Assembly (NCBI RefSeq): GCF_001299635.1
Contig: NZ_JRHN01000045.1
Span: 1-56,079 of the forward strand
Reading direction: 5' to 3'
Source: Clostridioides difficile
Lineage (GTDB): Bacteria > Bacillota > Clostridia > Peptostreptococcales > Peptostreptococcaceae
DNA length: 56,079 nucleotides
The notes under the pieces are model-generated. The model worked only from the letters and a program-made list of their open reading frames with translations. It made no database searches and was not told where the DNA came from. Positions within the stretch are counted from its first letter, which is position 1. Each line of letters opens with the position of its first letter. Shown here piece by piece: positions 1-8,296 of the stretch. Made by a program: the position numbers and the translations under genes.

Positions 1-144
1 GATACTATTGTTATCAAAATATCTGGCTTTATGGTTTGTTTCTTGTTTTATAAATTAACCTACTGTTTAATTTTCAAAGTTCATTTCATTTAATTTGCTT
101 CTTTGTGCTTGTTATTTTTTTACTTCTTGTTGAGCACATTTATT
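1..144 (-). other. Leader of a stable-RNA (probably rRNA) operon running off the left edge
   Basis: No protein gene is visible here. On the minus strand, downstream of a strong promoter, the stretch at 82-63 reads GAACTTTGAAAATTAAACAG, which resembles the boxA-type antitermination sequence of Firmicute rRNA leaders and spacers. It is followed by A-rich sequence towards position 1. The RNA gene itself would lie outside the window, so the assignment is inference from the leader and promoter only. A tRNA operon is the main alternative. Confidence 0.5.
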
Positions 145-173
145 ATAATAACATCTTATTCTAGTATGGTCAA
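145..173 (-). promoter_or_regulatory. Strong sigma-A promoter, leftward
   Basis: On the minus strand there is a TTGACC -35 (168-173) and a TATTAT -10 (145-150) separated by exactly 17 bases. Very T-rich sequence on the plus strand at 174-240 would be an A-rich UP element upstream of it. Together with the boxA-like sequence downstream this looks like a stable-RNA promoter. Confidence 0.65.
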
Positions 174-327
174 CTACTTTTTTCATTTTTTCTTAAATTT
201 ATCGATTATTCATCTATTTGTAATACTATTATGACTTTATTTTCAAAGATGTAACTATTATTAGTAAGAATTTACAATTATAATGATACTATGTACAATT
301 GTTATTAATTTAGAAAGGAGCTTCAAA

Positions 328-1269
328 ATGTTTAGAAAGATATTATGTTTTTTAGCATTAATTTGTCTATCTGTTTTTTTTATTGTTGGATGTTCAAATT
401 CACAGAGCAAACAAAATACAAACCAAAATAAAGAAACACAGTCACAAGAAGATAATAAAGAATTAGATAGCGATAAGGATACTTCCAATGTTGTCGTTTC
501 AGATGGAACAGATAAACCATCAAAACAAGATACTATTAATAATGATAGTGACAAACTAGATGTATCCTCTTTAGATAACACCACTCTTGATTGGTTTTAC
601 ATACCAAACACTAAACATAAGACCCCAGAGGTAAATACTGACATTGATTTTAAATTTTCTGACTATGATGCCATATATAATGGACCTAAAAAAGATAGCC
701 AGAAAACTTTATACCTTACATTTGATGAGGGCTATGAAAATGGATATACATCAAAGATACTAGATATTTTAAAACAAAATCAGGTTAAAGCAGTTTTTTT
801 TGTTACATCTCCATACATAAAGGAAAATAAAGACTTAGTTAAAAGAATGGTGTCTGAAGGACATATAGTTGGAAATCACAGTAAATCTCATCCATCTATG
901 CCAACAAAAACAAGTAATTTAAAAAGCTTTAATGGTGAATTCTCTGATGTTGAAAAACTCTATAAGGATGCAACTGGAAAAGATATGGTTAAATTTTTCA
1001 GACCTCCTATGGGCAAGTACTCAGAGAAAAGTTTAGCAATGACTAAAAACTTAGGATATAAGACTGTGTTTTGGAGTTTTGCATACAGAGATTGGGATAC
1101 TGAAAAACAACCATCACATGAAGAAGCAAATAAGAAAATAATGGATAATTTACATGATGGCTCTATTTTGCTATTACATGCAGTTTCCAAAACTAGTACA
1201 GAAATTTTAAATAATATTATATCAGATTCAAGAAAGCTAGGATATGAGTTTGAACTTTTAAAGTATTAA
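328..1269 (+). CDS. pdaA2: PdaA-type polysaccharide (peptidoglycan) deacetylase lipoprotein
   Basis: A 313-residue NodB-fold carbohydrate esterase 4 protein. The start was placed at 328 because it follows GAAAGGAG and gives a proper lipoprotein signal with the lipobox Cys at residue 22; an earlier in-frame ATG at 283 lacks a ribosome site. A linker rich in Asn, Gln, Asp and Ser follows the lipobox. Catalytic motifs are TFDEGYENGYT, HSKSH, FRPPMG and LLLHA; the Glu after the first Asp is typical of PdaA enzymes, which deacetylate muramic acid to make the muramic-delta-lactam of spore cortex. I recall C. difficile having a paralogue named PdaA2 in this neighbourhood; the symbol rests on that and on the motif. 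Single gene, with a terminator downstream. Confidence 0.8.
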   Translation: MFRKILCFLALICLSVFFIVGCSNSQSKQNTNQNKETQSQEDNKELDSDKDTSNVVVSDGTDKPSKQDTINNDSDKLDVSSLDNTTLDWFYIPNTKHKTPEVNTDIDFKFSDYDAIYNGPKKDSQKTLYLTFDEGYENGYTSKILDILKQNQVKAVFFVTSPYIKENKDLVKRMVSEGHIVGNHSKSHPSMPTKTSNLKSFNGEFSDVEKLYKDATGKDMVKFFRPPMGKYSEKSLAMTKNLGYKTVFWSFAYRDWDTEKQPSHEEANKKIMDNLHDGSILLLHAVSKTSTEILNNIISDSRKLGYEFELLKY

Positions 1270-1383
1270 TATTAATACTTTAAATTGTATCTAAAATCTA
1301 CAAATTGACATAGTCTATTAAGCATTATAAAGTACAATATAAAAATATCTTCTATATAAATCATTTAATAGAAGAATATCAAT

Positions 1384-1452
1384 AAAAAATAGATGTATAG
1401 CTTAATGTTAGTAAAATCATTACTATAAATTACAGCTATACCTCTATTTTTT
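1384..1452. terminator. Bidirectional terminator between pdaA2 and the permease gene
   Basis: An inverted repeat with 18 of 19 pairs (1384-1402 with 1434-1452) ends in A/T tracts on both sides, so it can serve the two convergent genes. Confidence 0.8.
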
Positions 1453-1510
1453 ATTTGTATATAATCAAGGTTTATTTAAACTTGCATATAATTAATGCTT
1501 ATTTACTCAA

Positions 1511-2884
1511 CTAAATAATAAACATTGCTACTATAGTTGTTACAATCAACCCAGTTATAACTGGGACAAAATTTCGTTTTGCTAACTCTATTGGGCTGAC
1601 TCCACAAATTGCTGCTGCTGAGATAAGTCCCCAAGGAACTAAACAGCCTCCCCCTACCCAAATACCACTGATTTGTCCTAATGCAGCTAATGCACCAACA
1701 CTTGCATTGATAGCTGTTCCAAACACAGAAGCAAGTGAGCCTACTAATGAAATTCCAGAAAAACCAGAACCATCAAGTCCAGTTATTGCTCCTACTATAG
1801 TTTCTATACCTGATACAGCAAACTTATTAAGCGGTATTGTTTGAGAAAGAGCTATGCCTATATCTGATAATAAGCCCTGTGAGCCTGGTACTAATACTTT
1901 TCCAAATACGCCTGTTAAAGGTGCAACTTCACCCATATAGAAGAATGCTGCTATTGGTATAATTGCTCCAAATATTTTTATACCAAATACAAAACCATCA
2001 ATTATATTCCCACAGACATTTTCAAGACTATCTTTTCCAAAATTTATGGTATTTATAATGATTATTAAAAACACTGCTGTACCACCTAAAAGTGCTGAAG
2101 CATCTCCTCCTTTTAGGTCAAATGCATACATTGCAATTATATCAGCAAGAAATCCTAAAGCTACTAAAATAGTTGCTATTTTAGATTTTCCATTAAACTC
2201 TTCCACTTCTTCACTTTCAAAATCTTTGAGTTCTTCTCTAAACATTCCCTTATTAATGTCTCTTTTCAATGTATAAAATGCCATAGATATCGTTACAATT
2301 CCCATTACCCAGAATAGAATCATACCGTCATTTATAACATATGATACTGCAACTCCTGCTGCACCAGCTGTTATACTTGGAGCCCCTTGAATGACAAAGT
2401 CTGTAGATAAAGCAAGACCATGACCAAATAAATTTAATGCCACTGCAACACCAATTGCTGGTAATCCAGCTCTCATAGCAACAGGTAAAAAAACAGCCCC
2501 AACTAAAGCAACAGCTGGAGTTGGCCAGAAAAACCATGAAAGAATTAACATGACAAATCCAGTTACAAAGAATGCAGTATTAGAATTTTTTATAACTTTT
2601 GAAAATGGCCTTACCATATACTGTATAGCATTATTGGCTTCTAATGCTTTAGATAAAGCAACCATAATAGCTATAATTAAAATAATTGGTCCCAACTCAT
2701 TTAAAGATATAATAAATGAGTTGAATACTGCTGTTATAGCCCCAAATATATTTTTCTCAAAGAATAATCCCATGAAAAAAACACCCAATATACATGGTAC
2801 TATTGTATCCTTTTTCATAATCATAGTAATTAATATAATTACCATAAATACAATGTAAATATAATGTGCTCCTGTCAAAACCAT
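1511..2884 (-). CDS. Ion-transporter-superfamily permease, substrate unknown
   Basis: A 457-residue integral membrane protein with about a dozen hydrophobic segments and a polar cytoplasmic loop around residues 215-235 (FESEEVEEF). Glycine- and serine-rich pore-like stretches (GLDGSGFSGISLVGSLASVF and GGGCLVPWG) resemble GntP/CitMHS-like or NhaC-like families of organic-anion and proton symporters. I cannot name the substrate. It is transcribed alone, with GGGGAC before the ATG, and it lies downstream of hexK without an obvious functional link. Confidence 0.6.
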   Translation of the reverse strand: MVLTGAHYIYIVFMVIILITMIMKKDTIVPCILGVFFMGLFFEKNIFGAITAVFNSFIISLNELGPIILIIAIMVALSKALEANNAIQYMVRPFSKVIKNSNTAFFVTGFVMLILSWFFWPTPAVALVGAVFLPVAMRAGLPAIGVAVALNLFGHGLALSTDFVIQGAPSITAGAAGVAVSYVINDGMILFWVMGIVTISMAFYTLKRDINKGMFREELKDFESEEVEEFNGKSKIATILVALGFLADIIAMYAFDLKGGDASALLGGTAVFLIIIINTINFGKDSLENVCGNIIDGFVFGIKIFGAIIPIAAFFYMGEVAPLTGVFGKVLVPGSQGLLSDIGIALSQTIPLNKFAVSGIETIVGAITGLDGSGFSGISLVGSLASVFGTAINASVGALAALGQISGIWVGGGCLVPWGLISAAAICGVSPIELAKRNFVPVITGLIVTTIVAMFII

Positions 2885-2995
2885 ATTATTATGTCCCCTT
2901 TTTTTAAGATAATAATATTATATGGTCTTGTAAGTTAACTTGTTACTTGCTCATAGATACACAATTATTAACTGTACAATATAAAATTTAAATTT

Positions 2996-4318
2996 TTATA
3001 ATTTCTTTACTGGGATAGATATTTCAATAGAAAACTCTTCATCATCTGAGTTTACATTTATACTCCCATTATGATGTGCAACTACTTTTTCGCAATTTTT
3101 TATACCTATTCCAAAACTTTCTACATTTTTTGAAAAATTACTCACTCTATTTTTTTGTATAATTAATAATTTAGAATCTTCAACTTTAATTAAAAATACT
3201 ACTGGTTTATCTTTTCTAGCGTATTTTATTATATTAGAACATAAGTTATCAAATATTCTCCTAAATTGTGTTACATCTACATAAATATGATACTGATTAT
3301 AAAGTTCATTCTCTATGGTTATATGAAAGCCTTTTTCCTCCAATGTATATGAACTATCTAAAAGCAATTGAAAAATAAATTCATTTGCATTTATCTTTTC
3401 ATATTCTTTGGAAACTTCCTCTCCTGAATTGACAAAATGGGTAAAAAGGTCATCAGTTAAATCTTTTATTTGATATGCTTTAGACCTTACATTTTTTATA
3501 TACTGTTCTAGTTGCTCAGGACTATTATATTTATGGTCTTTAATTAAATCTAAGTAACATATTACTGATGTTAATGGAGTCCTAACATCATGTGATATTG
3601 AAGTTACTATATCTTTATTTTTATTCTTCATTTCTCTTTCTTTTATAAGTTGATGCTCTAATGTTTGACTCATCTCATTAATACTAGATGCAAGTGATGA
3701 TAATTCGTCATTCCCTTTGACTGGAATTCTATACTTTAAACTACCACTCTCCACTATCTTTATACCCATCTCTATTTTCCTTAGGTATTTTATCTTTCTA
3801 CTTAATAATAGCAGGAATGTTATAATAAATGTAAGTGCCATAAATGTAATAGAGATTGCATCTATAAAATTTTGAAATCTGAATCTAAATAATGCTATTA
3901 CAACTATATCAGCTTTAACATTAGAAAATTGTATCTCATAATTTCTAGCCATAGAACTACTATAAAATTCATTTTCCTCACTTTTATCTGGTACTTCATT
4001 GGGATAGTATAATGTATCATAAAAAACCTTATTTCCTTTGTATATCTTCATAGAAACAAACCAGTTATCACCATTCCATTTTGCTATATTATCTCCATCA
4101 TTTGAACTTACATTATTCTCAGTAACATAAAGTTGAAAATCATCCATAAGTTGGTCTACTTCTCTTTTAAAATATATCTTTCCTTCTGACACATCTTTTA
4201 CTATAGATTCAACAGTATAGTAAAGTGGTATATTTAAAACAAAAGCCACTGCCGCTGAGATTACTACATATATCAATAGTATAACACCCAACTTTGATGG
4301 CTTAATTTTGCTAATCAA
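2996..4318 (-). CDS. hexK: Sensor histidine kinase HexK-like
   Basis: A 440-residue kinase. Transmembrane segments at about 11-33 and 154-173 frame a roughly 120-residue extracellular sensor region; a HAMP domain follows (about 174-228), then HisKA with the phospho-acceptor His243 in SISHDVRTPLT, and an ATPase domain with an N-box near DNLCSNIIKYA and a G-box GIGIKNC. The start is TTG and overlaps the end of the response regulator gene by 8 bases, so the two are co-translated. Position next to the glycolipid operon and gene order fit the C. difficile HexRK system, which I recall as controlling hexSDF and daptomycin tolerance. The family call is certain; the symbol rests on context. Confidence 0.85.
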   Translation of the reverse strand: MISKIKPSKLGVILLIYVVISAAVAFVLNIPLYYTVESIVKDVSEGKIYFKREVDQLMDDFQLYVTENNVSSNDGDNIAKWNGDNWFVSMKIYKGNKVFYDTLYYPNEVPDKSEENEFYSSSMARNYEIQFSNVKADIVVIALFRFRFQNFIDAISITFMALTFIITFLLLLSRKIKYLRKIEMGIKIVESGSLKYRIPVKGNDELSSLASSINEMSQTLEHQLIKEREMKNKNKDIVTSISHDVRTPLTSVICYLDLIKDHKYNSPEQLEQYIKNVRSKAYQIKDLTDDLFTHFVNSGEEVSKEYEKINANEFIFQLLLDSSYTLEEKGFHITIENELYNQYHIYVDVTQFRRIFDNLCSNIIKYARKDKPVVFLIKVEDSKLLIIQKNRVSNFSKNVESFGIGIKNCEKVVAHHNGSINVNSDDEEFSIEISIPVKKL

Positions 4319-5015
4319 TATAATACCCCTTCCCCCATGCAGTTTTTATGTATTGTGGATTTTTTTGGTCTTTTTCTAATTTTTTTCTTAAATTTCTAAT
4401 ATGAACCATTATAGTATTATTTGCTGTATAAAAATATTGTTCATCCCAAATAGTTTCATATAGATTTTCAGATGAAAAAACCTTCTTTCTATTTTTTAAC
4501 ATAAGTACTAAAATACTATATTCTATGGTTGTTAAAAATACAGGTTCTCCATTCAATGTAACATCTTGAGTATCTAAATTGACATATAATTCTTTTGTAT
4601 GTAATATGTTTGGCTCTCTTTCCTTTTCCTTTCCCTGATATATATAATAACGTCTAAGTAGTGACTTAACTCTTGAAATTAATTCAGAATATGAAAAAGG
4701 CTTTGACAAATAGTCATCTCCTCCTGCTGAAAATCCAATAACTTTATCAGAATCTTGAGTTTTTGCAGTCAAAAATAAGATTGGGGCTGTTGTTTTTTCT
4801 CTAATTTCATTACATGCAACAAACCCAGTCTTTACAGGCATGACAACATCCAAAATAATCAAGTCAATCGTACTATCTACTAAGTTTACAGCTTCTTCCC
4901 CGTTTGTAGCCATAACAACTTCATAACCTTCACCAGTTAAAAGTATCTCTACAATTTCTCTAATCTCAGGATTATCATCAGCTACTAAAATTTTTTTTGG
5001 AATCTCTTTATTCAT
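4311..5015 (-). CDS. hexR: OmpR-family response regulator HexR-like
   Basis: A 234-residue protein. The receiver domain (about 8-120) has the acidic pair Asp13-Asp14, phospho-acceptor Asp56 in LIILDVVMP and the LTAKTQ switch region; the C-terminal winged helix (about 140-234) ends with NTIMVHIRNLRKKLE and GKGYYI, typical of OmpR/PhoB. I chose the ATG at 5015 rather than the GTG at 5018 because it sits 7 bases after AAAGGAG. It is the partner of the overlapping kinase gene and probably activates the upstream hexS promoter. A good promoter at 5069-5097 drives the pair. Confidence 0.87.
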   Translation of the reverse strand: MNKEIPKKILVADDNPEIREIVEILLTGEGYEVVMATNGEEAVNLVDSTIDLIILDVVMPVKTGFVACNEIREKTTAPILFLTAKTQDSDKVIGFSAGGDDYLSKPFSYSELISRVKSLLRRYYIYQGKEKEREPNILHTKELYVNLDTQDVTLNGEPVFLTTIEYSILVLMLKNRKKVFSSENLYETIWDEQYFYTANNTIMVHIRNLRKKLEKDQKNPQYIKTAWGKGYYID

Positions 5016-5068
5016 CACTAAGCTCCTTTCTTTGCTATATTTCTTAAATATTTCAAACTATATAAAAT

Positions 5069-5097
5069 ATTATACTTTATTAGCAAAAGCTTAGCAA
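5069..5097 (-). promoter_or_regulatory. Promoter of hexRK
   Basis: The minus strand has TTGCTA (5092-5097), 17 bases, then TATAAT (5069-5074), 54 bases before the hexR ATG. This gives the two-component genes a promoter separate from hexSDF. Confidence 0.6.
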
Positions 5098-5197
5098 TGT
5101 CACACGTTTTAATACTTTCTACTATTGTAAATACATTTACTATTAAATTAACATGTATACATAAATTGACATACTTATAAAAATAATCTATATAATA

Positions 5198-6262
5198 TTA
5201 TCTTGCATAAATGACTTTTTTTACTGATTTAACTTTTTCAGAAGATTTTACATGTACTATAATACATATCAAACCACTTATAGCTACAAATGCATAGAAA
5301 CTTATTCCTCTACTAAGTAACATTGCTGGAACTAGTAAATGACCTGGGAAAAATATTTTAAACAATGTCATAAAACTGTTTTCAGAAGCTCCAACAGCTC
5401 CTGGTAATGGCAATGATGAAACAGCAATATTTAGTAGCGATTGTATTGCCAATATCTCAAATACAGTATATGTTGATAGATGAAAAGCTTTGTATACAAA
5501 GAATGGTACTAAAAACATAGCTGTTATTTGTATAATCGTTATAGCTAAAATTTGTATTACAAGCTTTGGATTCTGTTTTATATATTGGGCACCTTTAACA
5601 TATTCTTCAATTTGAGAAGTTATAACTTTTCTTGAACCTTCAACATCTTTTATTATTCTTAACTTTCCTAATAAGTTTGTTATTGATATTATAAAATTAT
5701 TTACCAATCTCTTTGAAAATATAATTGCGATTACTCCAACTACAAGAGCTACATTTGTTATTACACCATATATTAGTAAAATATTCATACCACTTACGTT
5801 GTTTAGTATAAATTCACGTTCCATAATGAACATTATTCCACTATATGCCAATATAACCACTTGATGAATAACAACAATAACTAATAATATAAGTGAAGAG
5901 TAAGATATATTTATATCATCTTTTTTCATATAATAAACTTGTGCTGGTTGACCACCTGAGGCTGAAGGTGTAATTGAACTAAAATAAAATCCAATAAAAG
6001 CATACCCCATACATTTTAAAAGGGTAGTTTTTTGTTTTAAGGCTTTTACACCTAAATATATGTTTATACCTTCACAGGCAACATATATAATCATCATCAT
6101 AAATCCAATTAGTATAAACATAGGGCTTGCGCCTTTTAATGATTTTATTAATGATTCAATTGATTGCCCTCTAAAAACAAAGTATCCTGTTATGCCCATT
6201 AGTAAAACTAAAAAAACAACACTACCTAGGCATTTATTTTTCTTTTCAGTTTTACTTATCAT
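5198..6262 (-). CDS. hexF: MprF/YbhN-type glycolipid flippase HexF-like
   Basis: A 354-residue protein with about seven or eight membrane segments from the lysylphosphatidylglycerol-synthase transmembrane family (UPF0104, the flippase half of MprF). Conserved marks are TPSASGGQPAQVYYMKK near residue 100 and PLPGAVGASENSF near residue 285. There is no aminoacyl-transferase domain, so it would only move a lipid across the membrane. It begins 2 bases after the deacetylase gene and is third in a glycosyltransferase / deacetylase / flippase operon. Inference: it exports the amino-glycolipid made by HexS and HexD to the outer leaflet, where its positive charge would reduce daptomycin and bacitracin action. 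Confidence 0.83.
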   Translation of the reverse strand: MISKTEKKNKCLGSVVFLVLLMGITGYFVFRGQSIESLIKSLKGASPMFILIGFMMMIIYVACEGINIYLGVKALKQKTTLLKCMGYAFIGFYFSSITPSASGGQPAQVYYMKKDDINISYSSLILLVIVVIHQVVILAYSGIMFIMEREFILNNVSGMNILLIYGVITNVALVVGVIAIIFSKRLVNNFIISITNLLGKLRIIKDVEGSRKVITSQIEEYVKGAQYIKQNPKLVIQILAITIIQITAMFLVPFFVYKAFHLSTYTVFEILAIQSLLNIAVSSLPLPGAVGASENSFMTLFKIFFPGHLLVPAMLLSRGISFYAFVAISGLICIIVHVKSSEKVKSVKKVIYAR

Positions 6263-6264
6263 AG

Positions 6265-6963
6265 CTACATCCTTTCTGGTGCTACAAATTTAAAACCACT
6301 ATCTTTAAGTTTTGGAATGGCTATCTTCAAAGCTTCAATAGTACGCTCAGGTGCACCTACTGCACCACCTGAATTTTCACCCGCATCATGCAAACAAATT
6401 ATAGAATTTTCTTTTGTTCTACTCATTAATTTGTTTATAATAATCTCTACAGTACTATCTTTACTCCAATCTTCTGCCATTACATCCCATAATGTCATTT
6501 TTAGATTATATTTTTTAACAAATAGATTTGAAAATATATTAGTATGACCCCATGGTGGACGATAATAGTTTATATCTACACCTAAATTTTTCATTATATT
6601 TACACTTTCCATAAAATCTTTTTTAACATAATTATAACTGTAAAGCCATGCATTCTTATGTTCCAATGAATGTAGACCAACTATGTGATTTTCTCTTAAC
6701 ATCCTTTTTATAATTTCAGGCTCTTTTTCAGCATTCTTTGCAACTACAAAAAACATGGCTTTTATATCATTTTCTTTTAAAACATCTAATAATTTTTCTG
6801 TATATCTCTTATCTGGACCATCATCGAATGTTAGTGCAATTTCATTTTCTCTAGTCATATTTTTTAATACATCTTTATTTAATAGTTTGTTATAATATGT
6901 AGGTATAATTGAATGTACCAAAAAAATCAATGCAACAACTATAATTAAACCTACTACATACAT
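6265..6963 (-). CDS. hexD: Membrane-anchored polysaccharide deacetylase HexD-like
   Basis: A 232-residue NodB-fold protein with one N-terminal membrane anchor (about residues 4-20). All carbohydrate esterase 4 motifs are present: TFDDGPDKRYT with the metal Asp, HSLEH with both metal histidines, YRPPWG and ICLHDAG. I prefer the ATG at 6963 to the GTG at 6972: AAGGAG lies 10 bases before the ATG but only one base before the GTG. The gene overlaps the end of hexS by 10 bases, indicating translational coupling. In this operon the likely substrate is the N-acetyl-hexosamine of a glycolipid, leaving a free amine, rather than peptidoglycan. Confidence 0.84.
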   Translation of the reverse strand: MYVVGLIIVVALIFLVHSIIPTYYNKLLNKDVLKNMTRENEIALTFDDGPDKRYTEKLLDVLKENDIKAMFFVVAKNAEKEPEIIKRMLRENHIVGLHSLEHKNAWLYSYNYVKKDFMESVNIMKNLGVDINYYRPPWGHTNIFSNLFVKKYNLKMTLWDVMAEDWSKDSTVEIIINKLMSRTKENSIICLHDAGENSGGAVGAPERTIEALKIAIPKLKDSGFKFVAPERM

Positions 6964-8051
6964 TCTATACACTCTCCTTGTTCATCAAATGAAAATAAAA
7001 TATTTTCTAATGTATTGTTATCAAACTGTTTTTTTAATTCTTTCATATTTCTACTCATCTCTTGAAGAGTGGCATCATCATAAATTAAATATTTTATTTC
7101 ATCTACATAGTATTTTTTATTTTTATCAAGTATTCTTCCAATCTTATTATTTAATATAAAATCAGCATTATTTATCTCTTGTTGTAAAAATGGATTAAAT
7201 GCTAATATTGGAAGTTCTGAATAAATAGTTTCAAATAGAGTTATTCCACCTGGTTTAGAAATAATAAGGTCAGCATTTTTCATATATTTATATACTTCAT
7301 TCGTATAGCCTACTACCTCTATATTTTCATATCTGTCAGATAACTTATAGTACATTTTTTTATTATTACCAGTTATTACAGTGGTTTTTACTCCTTCTAA
7401 ACTATTTAATTCACTGTAAAACTGTTCTGACTTAGGCAGTAACCCTAAACCTCCACCCATTATAAGTATATTTTTTTTATTTGAGTGATTTATATGTTCT
7501 ATTTTTTTAAATTCTTTTTTTACTGGAATACCATTAACTTTAACTTTTTCTTCATCTATTCCCTTAAAAACAAGTTCTTCCTTCGTAGATTTACTAGCTA
7601 CTAAGTAACAATCTGTATTTTTACTAATCCATTCTGAGTGACTACTTATATCTGTTATACATGTTATCAAAGGAAGATTTGAATTATACTTTTCCTTATA
7701 TCTTGATACTAATTGTGAACAAAATGGAAAAGTTGAAATAACTACTGTTGGTTGTATTTCATTAAGTAACTTGTCTAATTTAGTTAAAAAATAATCTGAA
7801 AAAGTAAATTTTATATCTTTCTTTCCATTTTCTGTACATTTATAAAATAAATTATAAAGACTACTTCCCCGATTTACAAGAATAGAAAAAGTCTTGTACA
7901 TTTTATCAGAATAGTTAGGCATAATATATTCAAATATATCTTTAATTATTATTTCTGAATTATTAAATTTTGTTTTTATATCTTCACTTAAAGAATTTGA
8001 TGCTGAGTAATGACCCATACCAAATTTTCCTGTAAGAATTAATACTTTCAT
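6954..8051 (-). CDS. hexS: MGDG-synthase-like diacylglycerol glycosyltransferase HexS-like
   Basis: A 365-residue family 28 glycosyltransferase of the UgtP / MGDG synthase type. The N-terminal acceptor domain opens with GKFGMGHYSASNSL (compare the GxGH motif of this family); the C-terminal sugar-nucleotide domain contains NILIMGGGLGLLP and the donor-binding stretch DLIISKPGGITLFE. It is cytoplasmic or peripheral on the membrane. First gene of the operon, with AGGAGG before ATG. With HexD and HexF downstream, it would add an N-acetyl-hexosamine to a hexosyl-diradylglycerol to form the C. difficile glycolipid called HNHDRG. The exact sugar is known from literature recall, not from the sequence. 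Confidence 0.83.
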   Translation of the reverse strand: MKVLILTGKFGMGHYSASNSLSEDIKTKFNNSEIIIKDIFEYIMPNYSDKMYKTFSILVNRGSSLYNLFYKCTENGKKDIKFTFSDYFLTKLDKLLNEIQPTVVISTFPFCSQLVSRYKEKYNSNLPLITCITDISSHSEWISKNTDCYLVASKSTKEELVFKGIDEEKVKVNGIPVKKEFKKIEHINHSNKKNILIMGGGLGLLPKSEQFYSELNSLEGVKTTVITGNNKKMYYKLSDRYENIEVVGYTNEVYKYMKNADLIISKPGGITLFETIYSELPILAFNPFLQQEINNADFILNNKIGRILDKNKKYYVDEIKYLIYDDATLQEMSRNMKELKKQFDNNTLENILFSFDEQGECIECM

Positions 8052-8133
8052 AAGATTCCCTCCTCATTAAAGTCTTTCTTTTCCTCTAATTACTATATTT
8101 ATAAGTATAGACTTTAAATCTTTAGAAAAACCT

Positions 8134-8157
8134 AGTATAATTCTTAAGAAATCTTAA
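8134..8157 (-). promoter_or_regulatory. Candidate hexS promoter with direct-repeat (HexR?) operator
   Basis: The minus strand has a TATACT -10 (8134-8139) but no good -35. The -35 area instead holds two TTAAGA hexamers 10 bases apart (8142-8147 and 8152-8157). One-turn direct repeats overlapping a missing -35 are typical of activator sites for OmpR-family regulators, so HexR binding is a reasonable inference. Confidence 0.45.
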
Positions 8158-8174
8158 AGTTTTAATTAAAAAGT

Positions 8175-8225
8175 ATAAAACCCAATTAATATAGAAGATT
8201 ATCTCCTATACCAATTGGGTTTTAT
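8175..8225. terminator. Terminator of glyA
   Basis: A perfect 13-base inverted repeat (8175-8187 with 8213-8225) has CCCAATT/AATTGGG at its core and A/T runs at both outer ends. It lies just past the glyA stop and separates it from the hexS promoter. Confidence 0.85.
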
Positions 8226-8296
8226 ATCTATATATTCAAATACATACACAATCATTATAATTATTTAAACATACTTTATTTAATTATTCTTTATAA

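Noticed and set aside
261-584. Minus-strand open frame opposite pdaA2
   Set aside because: It is a shadow of the Ser/Asp-rich linker of the real lipoprotein gene and has no ribosome site. The same holds for the other opposite-strand frames inside known genes.
1511-2884. TRAP large permease
   Set aside because: No small TRAP subunit or binding-protein gene lies nearby, and the glycine-rich motifs fit single-component ion-transporter families better.
6265-6963. Peptidoglycan deacetylase as primary role of the second NodB protein
   Set aside because: The motifs alone would allow it, but tight overlap with a glycolipid glycosyltransferase and a flippase makes a lipid-linked sugar the better substrate.
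8052-8296. Possible riboswitch before glyA or hexS
   Set aside because: The only strong structure is a simple terminator stem. No glycine, folate or other riboswitch core could be recognised.
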